NCBI GenBank assembly: GCA_943324165.2
Contig: CALPKO020000103.1
Coordinates: 1-6,063, forward strand
From: Bdellovibrio sp. ZAP7
GTDB taxonomy: Bacteria; Bacteroidota; Bacteroidia; Flavobacteriales; Flavobacteriaceae
Length of the DNA: 6,063 bases
Reading direction: 5' to 3'
Position 1 is the stretch's first letter. Every line of letters begins with the position of its first letter. The position numbers were made by a program, and so were the translations under genes. Shown here piece by piece: positions 1-5,430 of the stretch. The notes under the pieces are model-generated. The model made no database searches. It saw only the letters and a list, made by a program, of their open reading frames with translations, and was not told the DNA's origin.

Positions 1-354
1 AATGTCATCGAAACCTTGTGCTACAGCAGTAAATTGATAGGCTTTTGTTGTTAAGTTAAAAGTAACATCATAAACACCTGCTGGTGTTGGAATGTTTGCT
101 CCTCCAGGAGTGCCCGTACCTGAAGGGAAAGTTGCCGCTCCCCAGTTGTTATCCCAACTTGCGTTTTGTCTAAATTTTGCACCTCCTAAAGAGAATGTAA
201 AATTAGACAATGTGTAAATGTTGTTGTCAGATGTTGTCATGTTTACATCTGTTCCCCAACCGCTAACACCGTCTCCAATCATCGAGATGGTTTGCGCGTT
301 ACTAGTACTTGCCATTGCGAAAAATGCAAATACTAAATAAATAATTTTTTTCAT
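1..354 (-). CDS. Secreted SusE/SusF-like starch-binding protein, N-terminal part
   Basis: Reading leftwards from the ATG at 352-354, 118 codons stay open to the window edge, so the C-terminus is missing. Residues 1-20 form a signal peptide: two lysines, a hydrophobic stretch, then SNA before Gln21, a signal peptidase I type site. Residues 24-109 resemble the starch-binding repeat of SusE/SusF outer-membrane proteins: IGDGVSGWGTDVNM, then GGAKFRQNASWDNNWG, then ANIPTPAGVYDVTFNL, matching the family pattern of GW, a KFR-N--WD-NWG core and a closing G-Y-V strand. The known role of such domains is binding alpha-glucans at the cell surface. Unlike classical SusE/SusF there is no lipobox cysteine and no preceding Ig-like domain, so a soluble or T9SS-exported protein is inferred. 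The leader has no Shine-Dalgarno sequence. The domain assignment is fairly sure; the ligand is not. Confidence 0.75.
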   Translation of the reverse strand, partial: MKKIIYLVFAFFAMASTSNAQTISMIGDGVSGWGTDVNMTTSDNNIYTLSNFTFSLGGAKFRQNASWDNNWGAATFPSGTGTPGGANIPTPAGVYDVTFNLTTKAYQFTAVAQGFDDI

Positions 355-439
355 AAAAGTTAAAATTTTTGTTAATAATTATGTAAAAGTAAAAAAAAAG
401 AGCAGATAAAAAACTGATACAATAATTATATATGAAGCT

Positions 440-453
440 ACAACGTTTTCGTG
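440..453. promoter_or_regulatory. Possible LacI-family operator-like dyad
   Basis: On the minus strand the bases read GAAAACGTTGTAG, close to the AAAACGTTTT palindrome with central CG that is typical of LacI-family operators. It lies about 90 bases upstream of the SusE-like start. Alpha-glucan (sus/mal) loci of Bacteroidota are often controlled by LacI-type regulators, which makes the position sensible. It is a single short imperfect site in AT-rich DNA, so chance is a real alternative. Confidence 0.2.
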
Positions 454-478
454 TTAACAAGTTTTTTTTTGAAACATA

Positions 479-510
479 CTGATTTTACGATAGCTAGTGA
501 ATAAAATCAG
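479..510. repeat. Inverted repeat CTGATTTTA/TAAAATCAG
   Basis: Perfect 9-base arms at 479-487 and 502-510 flank a 14-base spacer that itself contains the palindrome TAGCTA. There is no T-tract on either side, so it does not look like a terminator. It may be a protein-binding dyad or an RNA hairpin in the divergent spacer. A similar pair of arms recurs just before polA. Confidence 0.45.
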
Positions 511-664
511 ATGCAAATATCTACAATCAGTAATAATCTGCCACGATTATTGGCATTGACAATATGAAGTGTTTTTTTATCAAATTTTTTTAGGAATCTC
601 AATTCTTCCATTGTTTAAAAAGTTTTAGCAACATCAAAATATTATTATTTAAAATTTATAAATC

Positions 665-672
665 TAATTTTG
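665..672 (+). promoter_or_regulatory. Candidate -7 box of the polA promoter
   Basis: TAATTTTG fits the Bacteroidetes primary-sigma -7 consensus TAnnTTTG exactly and lies 38 bases before the polA ATG, giving a short leader. No TTTG/TTG -33 element stands at the usual 19-21 base distance, so the call is weak. Confidence 0.35.
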
Positions 673-700
673 ATTTTTCTACTTTTACGACAAAATCAAA
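669..700. repeat. Inverted repeat TTTGATTTT/AAAATCAAA before polA
   Basis: Perfect 9-base arms at 669-677 and 692-700 flank a 14-base spacer. The left arm overlaps the candidate -7 box and the right arm ends 10 bases before the polA start. The position would suit a repressor site or a leader hairpin that hides the ribosome binding region. In such AT-rich DNA it could also be chance. Confidence 0.4.
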
Positions 701-710
701 TTGTAACACA

Positions 711-3542
711 ATGTCTCAAAAACGACTTTTCCTTCTCGATGCTTACGCACTTATATTCCGTGGTTATTTTGCTTTTATAAAAAATCCTCGCATTACTTCT
801 ACGGGTATGGATACTTCTGCAATCATGGGTTTTATGAACGCCCTTATGGATGTTATCAAAAGAGAAAAACCTGACCATTTGGCCGTTGCATTTGACAAAG
901 GAGGAAGCGATGTTCGCTATGAACTTTATCAGGAATACAAAGCCCATCGCGATGAAACACCAGAAGCGATAAAAATTGCAGTACCTTATATCCAAGAAAT
1001 TTTGCGTGCGATGCACATTCCTATAATTGAAGTGGCCGGCATCGAAGCAGACGATTTGATTGGAACAATTGCAAAACAAGCCGAAAAACAAAATTATCAG
1101 GTTTTTATGGTAACGCCCGACAAAGATTTTGCGCAATTGGTTTCAGAAAATATTTTCATGTACAAACCAGCTCGAATGGGCAATGATATTGAGATTTGGG
1201 GAATTCCAGAAGTGCTGAAACGATTTGAAATCGAAAGACCAGAACAAGTGATTGATTTTTTGGGAATGATGGGCGATGCCGCGGACAATATCCCAGGATT
1301 GCCAGGCGTGGGAGAAGTTACCGCCAAAAAATTATTGAAAGAATTCGGAACTATGGAAAACCTTTTGGCGAATACAGACAAGCTGAAAGGTGCTTTGAAA
1401 GATAAAATTGAAGCCAATAAAGAAAAGGGAATTTTATCTAAAAAACTAGCAACTATTTTGCTTGACTGCCCTGTGACTTTCAATGAAACCGACTACGAAT
1501 TATCTCAACCAGACATCCAAAAAACAGATGAGTTATTCTTGAAATTAGAATTTCGTCAGATGAAGACGCAATTTGATAAATTATATAATAGCCCCCTAAC
1601 CCCCGAAGGGGGAACTGAGCAACAAAAAGCTAATAAAGTTGTTGCCAAAAAAACTAGCGAAGATCAGTTTGATTTGTTTGGTTTTTCTGATGAAAATGAT
1701 GAAAGTGAAAACATAAAAAGCCAATATGGAAATTTGGAAAACACAACTCATTTTTATCAAATTATACAAGGTGATTTGGCTTTAAAATTATTTCTACAAA
1801 ATTTAATAAATCAAAAATCAGTTTGTTTTGACACCGAAACTACAGGAATCGATGCTTTGAATGCCGAATTGGTTGGAATGTCTTTTGCTTTTGAAAAAGG
1901 GAAAGCATTTTACATCCCATTCCCAGAAAATCAAGAAGAAGCACAAGTATTGGCGGATAAATTTAAGCCGTTTTTTGAAAGTGAAACCATCGAAAAAATT
2001 GGTCAAAATATTAAATATGACTTAAAAATCCTTTCGCATTATGGTGTTACAATAAAAGGAAAATTATTTGATACTATGATTGCTCACTATTTGATCAATC
2101 CAGATATGCGCCACAATATGGATGTTTTGAGTGAAACTTATCTCAAATATTCGCCTAAATCTATTGAAGATTTAATTGGTAAAAAAGGTAAAAATCAAAA
2201 GTCTATGCGCGATGTTGCGTTAGAAGAAATCAAAGAATATGCAGCCGAAGATGCTGACGTTACTTTTCAATTGAAACAAAATTTTAGTCCAATTCTCGAC
2301 AAAGCGGAAACAAAAAAATTATTCGACGAAATCGAAACACCACTAATTCCTGTTTTGGCAGCAATGGAATTGGAGGGAATCAATCTCGATGTGCCATTTT
2401 TAAATGCTATGTCAATAGAAATGGCAAAAGAAAGTGCCGAATTAGAACAAAAAATTTATGAAACTGCCGGAGAAAAATTCAACTTGGCCTCACCAAAACA
2501 ATTGGGCGATGTTTTGTTTGATAAACTTAAAATCGGAGGCACAAAACAAAAGAAGACCAAAACAGGGCAATATGCTACTGGTGAGGAAGTACTTTCATAT
2601 TTAGCCAACGATAATCCTATTGTTAAAGACATTCTCGATTGGCGGCAGATGGTGAAATTACAAAGTACTTATATTGATGCTTTGCCCAACCAAGTAGATA
2701 AAAAAACAGGTCGCGTTCATACCGATTATATGCAAACTGTCGCCGCCACCGGAAGGTTGAGTTCTAATAATCCAAATCTACAAAATATTCCAATTCGTAC
2801 TGAAAGAGGTCGATTGATTCGAAAAGCATTTATTGCTAGAAACGAAGATTATACTTTACTTTCTGCGGATTATTCTCAAATCGAATTGCGTATCATTGCC
2901 GCATTATCAGGGGAAGAAAATATGATTTTGGCTTTCAAGAACAATGAAGACATTCATAAATCAACGGCAGCAAAAGTTTTTAATGTTCCTTTAGAAGAAG
3001 TTACAAAAGAACAACGAAGCAACGCAAAAACGGTAAATTTTGGAATCATTTATGGTGTTTCTGCCTTCGGATTGAGCAACCAAACTTCTTTATCCAGAAA
3101 AGAAAGTGCAGAATTAATAGATGCTTATTACCAAACTTATCCTAAACTAAAATCCTACATGCAAAACCAAGTCGATTTTGCAAGAGAAAATGGCTATGTG
3201 CAAACCATTTTAGGTAGAAGACGTTATTTGAAAGACATTAACTCCGCCAACATGATGGTAAAAAGTGGAGCTGAACGTAATGCGGTAAATGCTCCTATTC
3301 AAGGAAGTGCGGCCGATGTAATCAAAATTGCGATGATTAATATCCACAAAAAATTAATTTCAGAAAACTGGAAATCGAAAATGCTATTGCAAGTGCATGA
3401 TGAATTGGTTTTTGATGTGCACAATTCCGAACTAGAAAAAATCCAACCGATGATCAAACACGAAATGGAAAACGCTTTCATTATGGACGTGCCACTTGAA
3501 GTAGAAATTGGGTTGGGAAAAAATTGGTTGGAAGCCCATTGA
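711..3542 (+). CDS. polA: DNA polymerase I with 5' nuclease and proofreading domains
   Basis: A 943-residue protein, slightly longer than the 928 of E. coli PolI. In the family it removes RNA primers and fills gaps during lagging-strand synthesis and excision repair. The 5' nuclease (about 1-285) shows metal-binding acidic residues D10, D62, EADD at 112-115, D137 and D139, and a helix-hairpin-helix region around DNIPGLPGVGEVTAKKLL (192-209). The 3'-5' exonuclease (about 345-530) keeps DTE (374-376), NIKYD (433-437) and Y510...D514, so proofreading should be active, which is not true of all PolI proteins. The polymerase domain has motif A DYSQIELR (D720), motif B R769/K773/F777/Y781 and motif C HDE (896-898). 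F777 is the E. coli-type Phe. Residues 294-302 (SPLTPEGGT) come from a GC-rich palindrome in the interdomain linker. No terminator follows directly, so transcription may continue towards nth. The start is the ATG just after the -7-like box; no Shine-Dalgarno is visible. Confidence 0.97.
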   Translation: MSQKRLFLLDAYALIFRGYFAFIKNPRITSTGMDTSAIMGFMNALMDVIKREKPDHLAVAFDKGGSDVRYELYQEYKAHRDETPEAIKIAVPYIQEILRAMHIPIIEVAGIEADDLIGTIAKQAEKQNYQVFMVTPDKDFAQLVSENIFMYKPARMGNDIEIWGIPEVLKRFEIERPEQVIDFLGMMGDAADNIPGLPGVGEVTAKKLLKEFGTMENLLANTDKLKGALKDKIEANKEKGILSKKLATILLDCPVTFNETDYELSQPDIQKTDELFLKLEFRQMKTQFDKLYNSPLTPEGGTEQQKANKVVAKKTSEDQFDLFGFSDENDESENIKSQYGNLENTTHFYQIIQGDLALKLFLQNLINQKSVCFDTETTGIDALNAELVGMSFAFEKGKAFYIPFPENQEEAQVLADKFKPFFESETIEKIGQNIKYDLKILSHYGVTIKGKLFDTMIAHYLINPDMRHNMDVLSETYLKYSPKSIEDLIGKKGKNQKSMRDVALEEIKEYAAEDADVTFQLKQNFSPILDKAETKKLFDEIETPLIPVLAAMELEGINLDVPFLNAMSIEMAKESAELEQKIYETAGEKFNLASPKQLGDVLFDKLKIGGTKQKKTKTGQYATGEEVLSYLANDNPIVKDILDWRQMVKLQSTYIDALPNQVDKKTGRVHTDYMQTVAATGRLSSNNPNLQNIPIRTERGRLIRKAFIARNEDYTLLSADYSQIELRIIAALSGEENMILAFKNNEDIHKSTAAKVFNVPLEEVTKEQRSNAKTVNFGIIYGVSAFGLSNQTSLSRKESAELIDAYYQTYPKLKSYMQNQVDFARENGYVQTILGRRRYLKDINSANMMVKSGAERNAVNAPIQGSAADVIKIAMINIHKKLISENWKSKMLLQVHDELVFDVHNSELEKIQPMIKHEMENAFIMDVPLEVEIGLGKNWLEAH
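1591..1615. repeat. GC-rich palindromic repeat inserted in frame in polA
   Basis: The run CCCCC-TAA-CCCCC-GAA-GGGGG is a sharp GC island in AT-rich DNA. CCCCC (1600-1604) and GGGGG (1608-1612) form a perfect stem; the C-run at 1592-1596 can pair with the same G-run instead. It encodes SPLTPEGGT in the linker between the 5' nuclease and exonuclease domains, where insertions are tolerated. From memory, similar CCCCCTAAC...GGGGG tracts are scattered through flavobacterial genomes, within and between genes; this was not checked. On the opposite strand the hairpin would have a C(UUCG)G tetraloop. Confidence 0.6.
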
Positions 3543-3574
3543 TTTTAGAAATGAAATTGTGAGGTTTTCAAAAG

Positions 3575-3680
3575 TTGGGCGTTTCCCTTCGGGTCGGGCT
3601 TTCGCACTCGCTTTTTTGTTCAATTGCTTTGGGCAATTGAACAAAAAGAGCTCAAACAATTACTCAATCCCTAACGCAAA
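3575..3680. repeat. Flavobacterial-type interspersed hairpin element between polA and nth
   Basis: The element begins at TTGGGCGTTTCCC (3575-3587), continues through CCCTTCGGGTCGGGCTTTCG, and ends in CAATCCCTAACGCAA (3665-3679). In the middle is a perfect 15-base stem (3613-3627 with 3633-3647) with loop TTTGG. The ends are an imperfect inverted repeat, TTGggCGTT against AACGCAA. The head and tail strings match what I remember as a very common repeat in Flavobacterium genomes with a variable central hairpin; that memory is unverified. It has no transposase and no coding capacity, so it would be a non-autonomous (REP- or MITE-like) element or a structured RNA module. It lacks a T-tract after the stem, so it is not a normal intrinsic terminator. 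It fills most of the 189-base polA-nth spacer. Confidence 0.65.
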
Positions 3681-3731
3681 TCCCGTTAATAAACCTATTT
3701 TAAATTTCTCATTACCAAAAATAACAACAAA

Positions 3732-4397
3732 ATGACCAAGCAAGAACGGGTTTCATTTGTAGTAAATACTTTAAAAGAAAAATACCCAACCATTCCAATT
3801 CCTTTAGACCATAAAGATCCTTACACATTGTTGATTGCAGTTTTGCTTTCTGCGCAATGTACCGATGTTCGCGTCAATCAAATTACACCAATTTTGTTTG
3901 CGAAAGCAGATAATCCTTATGATATGGTAAAAATGTCCGTTGAAGAAATTAAGGCAATCATTCGCCCATGCGGATTATCACCAATGAAGTCTAAAGGCAT
4001 TCATGGTTTGTCTGAAATCATAATTGAAAAATACAATGGCAAGGTGCCACAAAGTTTTGAAGCTTTAGAAGCATTGCCAGCAGTAGGTCACAAAACGGCA
4101 AGTGTTGTGATGAGTCAAGCATTTGGTTTCCCTGCATTTCCAGTAGATACGCACATTCATCGGTTAATGTACCGTTGGAATTTAACCAATGGGAAAAATG
4201 TAGTTCAAACAGAAAAAGATGCAAAACGCATTTTTCCCGAAGCAATATGGAACGATTTGCACTTGCAAATCATTTGGTATGGCAGGGAATTTTCGCCAGC
4301 AAGAGGTTGGAGGTTAGAAGATGACATCATTACAAAAACAATCGGCAGGAAATCTGTTTTGAATGAATATTACAAAAAAAATCCCGCTAACTTGTAA
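3732..4397 (+). CDS. nth: Endonuclease III-like DNA glycosylase lacking the iron-sulfur cluster
   Basis: A 221-residue protein of the HhH-GPD superfamily, colinear with E. coli Nth (211 residues). The family excises oxidised pyrimidines and nicks the abasic site by beta-elimination. LLIAVLLSAQCTD (33-45) matches the conserved N-terminal core. The helix-hairpin-helix LPAVGHKTASVV (115-126) carries the Schiff-base lysine K121, and FPVDTHIHR (136-144) carries the catalytic D139, so both activities should be intact. The C-terminus departs from the norm: where E. coli has four cysteines holding a 4Fe-4S cluster, this protein reads YGREFSPARGW followed by a lysine-rich tail, with no cysteine after C80. 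The reading frame continues cleanly to its stop, so this is a lineage trait rather than a truncation. It lies downstream of polA on the same strand; no promoter is clear between them. No Shine-Dalgarno precedes the ATG. Confidence 0.93.
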   Translation: MTKQERVSFVVNTLKEKYPTIPIPLDHKDPYTLLIAVLLSAQCTDVRVNQITPILFAKADNPYDMVKMSVEEIKAIIRPCGLSPMKSKGIHGLSEIIIEKYNGKVPQSFEALEALPAVGHKTASVVMSQAFGFPAFPVDTHIHRLMYRWNLTNGKNVVQTEKDAKRIFPEAIWNDLHLQIIWYGREFSPARGWRLEDDIITKTIGRKSVLNEYYKKNPANL

Positions 4398-4405
4398 CGG
4401 GATTT
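4374..4405. terminator. Bidirectional intrinsic terminator spanning the nth stop codon
   Basis: AAATCCCG (4379-4386) pairs perfectly with CGGGATTT (4398-4405); the loop contains the nth TAA at 4395-4397. Read on the minus strand, the stem is continued by a run of Ts (complement of the A-run at 4374-4381), a good terminator for the small gene that stops at 4409. Read on the plus strand, it is followed by AGTTTAATT, a weaker T-tract, so it could also end the nth transcript. Confidence 0.7.
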
Positions 4406-4408
4406 AGT

Positions 4409-4552
4409 TTAATTCGCAATGTTTTCAAACGTGAGTTTGCCCACTTTTAAAAAGCTTAATGCTTTAGAGTAATTTAATAAAAAAGAAACGGTTTCTTTTT
4501 TTGGTTCCATTTTCGGAGCTGAAAATGGTTTTTTAGAGTAAATTTTTGCCAT
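4409..4552 (-). CDS. Small 47-residue protein downstream of the sigma factor
   Basis: An ATG at 4550-4552 opens 47 codons ending in TAA at 4409-4411. The protein is basic at its N-terminus (MAKIYSKKPF), then has a proline/lysine stretch, then ETVSFLLNYSKALSFLKVGK, which looks like one amphipathic helix, and ends in FENIAN. There is no signal peptide, no membrane segment and no cysteine. The KKETVSFLLNYSKAL core resembles short uncharacterised flavobacterial proteins as I remember them; no function is known to me. It follows the sigma gene by 47 bases on the same strand and is followed directly by a terminator that suits this strand, which supports a shared transcript. No Shine-Dalgarno is visible. 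A role connected with the sigma factor is only a guess from position. Confidence 0.65.
   Translation of the reverse strand: MAKIYSKKPFSAPKMEPKKETVSFLLNYSKALSFLKVGKLTFENIAN
4507..4534 (+). terminator. Plus-strand hairpin with T-run, inside the small minus-strand gene
   Basis: CCATTTTC (4507-4514) pairs perfectly with GAAAATGG (4521-4528) around the loop GGAGCT, and six Ts follow at 4529-4534. This has the layout of a plus-strand intrinsic terminator about 110 bases beyond the nth stop. It could catch read-through from nth before it enters the sigma gene antisense. The stem is only half GC, so its strength is uncertain. Confidence 0.45.
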
Positions 4553-4561
4553 AATTGCTAT

Positions 4562-4577
4562 TTGTTTAAATAAACAA
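4562..4577. promoter_or_regulatory. Dyad TTGTTTA-AA-TAAACAA upstream of the small gene
   Basis: Perfect 7-base arms separated by two bases, too close to fold as a hairpin but shaped like a binding site for a dimeric regulator. It sits 10-25 bases before the small gene's ATG, in the 47-base gap after the sigma gene. No clear -33/-7 promoter accompanies it. Confidence 0.25.
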
Positions 4578-4599
4578 CGCAACAAAAATTAGTTTATTG

Positions 4600-5184
4600 T
4601 TAATTGGTCATAATTATTTGATGTTTGTTAATAATTTTCCTCAAATTAATTACTGCATACCGCATCCTTCCCAAAGCAGTATTGATGCTAACGCCTGTTA
4701 ATTCTGAAATCTCTTTAAAACTCAAATCTTGATAAATGCGCATCATCAAAACTTCTTTTTGGTCTTCAGGTAATTCTTTGATGATTTTTTTTATATCATT
4801 TTCAATCTGAAGCGAAATGATTTCATTTTCGATGGTTTCTGAATTGTCTGGTAAAACTGAAAAAATTGAAAATTCTTCAGTTTCTCTCAACATTGGCATT
4901 TTTCTAGATTTTCTGAAATGGTCGATGACTAAATTGTGCGCAATACGCATGACCCAAGGTAGAAATTTTCCTTCTTCGTTATAAGAATTTGATTTCAAGG
5001 TTTTAATCACTTTAATAAAAGTATCCTGAAAAATATCATCAGATAAATCTCTATCAGAAATTTTAGAATAGATAAAGCCGTAAATTCTGGTTTGGTGTTT
5101 TTCTATTAAAATTGTAAGGGCATTTTCGTCACCAGCAATATAATTTTTTACCAACAACGCGTCTGAATTTTGAACATTAGCCAT
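4600..5184 (-). CDS. ECF-type RNA polymerase sigma factor
   Basis: A 194-residue sigma-70 family protein with only regions 2 and 4, the layout and length of extracytoplasmic-function sigma factors. Region 2 spans about 27-95: EKHQTRIYGFIYSKI, DDIFQDTFIKV (49-59, core-binding) and FLPWVMRIAHNLVIDHFRK (74-92, -10 recognition and melting). Region 4 spans about 133-186: LPEDQKEVLMMRIYQDLSF, then the helix-turn-helix FKEISELTGVSINTALGRMR (156-175). It should direct core polymerase to a particular promoter set. No FecR-like or other anti-sigma gene is adjacent; instead the 47-residue gene follows. The ATG at 5184 is supported by AAAAGG at 5192-5197, seven bases upstream, the only good Shine-Dalgarno in the window. 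The C-terminus after region 4 is a short tail with no sensor domain. The family is certain; the regulon and signal are unknown. Confidence 0.93.
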   Translation of the reverse strand: MANVQNSDALLVKNYIAGDENALTILIEKHQTRIYGFIYSKISDRDLSDDIFQDTFIKVIKTLKSNSYNEEGKFLPWVMRIAHNLVIDHFRKSRKMPMLRETEEFSIFSVLPDNSETIENEIISLQIENDIKKIIKELPEDQKEVLMMRIYQDLSFKEISELTGVSINTALGRMRYAVINLRKIINKHQIIMTN

Positions 5185-5279
5185 AGGATTACCTTTTAGT
5201 TGAATTGAAATAAGAAGAGATTTTCTCTAAAAAGTAATTTTATTGTATAGGCTTTGTTATTTTGTTGTTAAATTATATC

Positions 5280-5312
5280 CAAATATTGCATAATATAATT
5301 TTAAAAAACAAA
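5280..5312 (-). promoter_or_regulatory. Candidate Bacteroidetes promoter of the sigma gene
   Basis: On the minus strand TTTG (5309-5312) is followed after 21 bases by AATATTTG (5280-5287), one mismatch from TAnnTTTG, a spacing that fits the known Bacteroidetes -33/-7 arrangement. Transcription would start near 5273, giving a leader of about 90 bases that includes a small AGAGA-AAA-TCTCT hairpin (5216-5228). A perfect -7 match, TATATTTG (5309-5316), overlaps the -33 element but has no well-placed partner of its own. Confidence 0.4.
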
Positions 5313-5372
5313 TATAATATAAAATTTAACATTTCTAATCTACGAATATAATAATAATGGGTCTTGATTAAC

Positions 5373-5402
5373 AAAAAAAGCACCTCTAAAGGAGGTGCTT
5401 TT
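5373..5402 (-). terminator. Intrinsic terminator of the right-edge T9SS cargo gene
   Basis: AAAAGCACCTC (5376-5386) pairs perfectly with GAGGTGCTTTT (5392-5402) around a five-base loop. Read on the minus strand, the GC-rich stem ends in a run of seven Ts (complement of 5373-5379). It stands 28 bases beyond the stop codon at 5431, so it ends that transcript and insulates the sigma gene. It is the clearest terminator in the window. Confidence 0.9.
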
Positions 5403-5430
5403 CTAAAATATTTACATAATGAAAAAAAAA

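Larger units (their letters stand above)
355..710. other. Divergent AT-rich spacer between the SusE-like gene and polA
   Basis: This 356-base stretch has no credible gene; the longest readable frames are tiny (for example 18 codons from 511). It must hold the promoters of both divergent genes. Visible are a LacI-like dyad near 440-452, an inverted repeat at 479-510, two overlapping, mutually exclusive small hairpins at 532-555, and a second inverted repeat with a -7-like box at 665-700. I found no convincing -33/-7 pair for the minus-strand gene. Confidence 0.7.

Noticed and set aside
532..555. Overlapping alternative hairpins (AATAATC/GATTATT and TGCCA/TGGCA) as a riboswitch or attenuator
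   Set aside because: The stems are 5-7 bases, there is no terminator, leader peptide or known aptamer motif nearby, and such pairs are easily found in this AT-rich spacer.
511..567. 18-codon ORF in the divergent spacer
   Set aside because: Too short, no ribosome binding site, no recognisable product, and not placed to act as a leader peptide for polA.
696..1483. Minus-strand frames inside polA (696-1136 and 1097-1483)
   Set aside because: They lie opposite well-conserved polA motifs, have shadow-like composition and no family features of their own.
3612..3648. Long hairpin after polA as an intrinsic terminator
   Set aside because: No T-tract follows the stem on either strand; the T-run lies on the 5' arm. 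It fits a repeat element better.
3508..3735. 75-codon plus-strand frame spanning the polA end and the spacer
   Set aside because: It overlaps the polA C-terminus in another frame, then reads through the hairpin repeat (giving RFPSGRAFALAF-like residues) and runs into nth; it shows no family features.
4479..4501. AAAAAAGAAAC/GTTTCTTTTTT palindrome as a terminator of its own
   Set aside because: The stem is nearly all A-T, the loop is minimal, and it can be explained as lysine-rich codons of the small minus-strand gene; kept only as part of the hairpin row.
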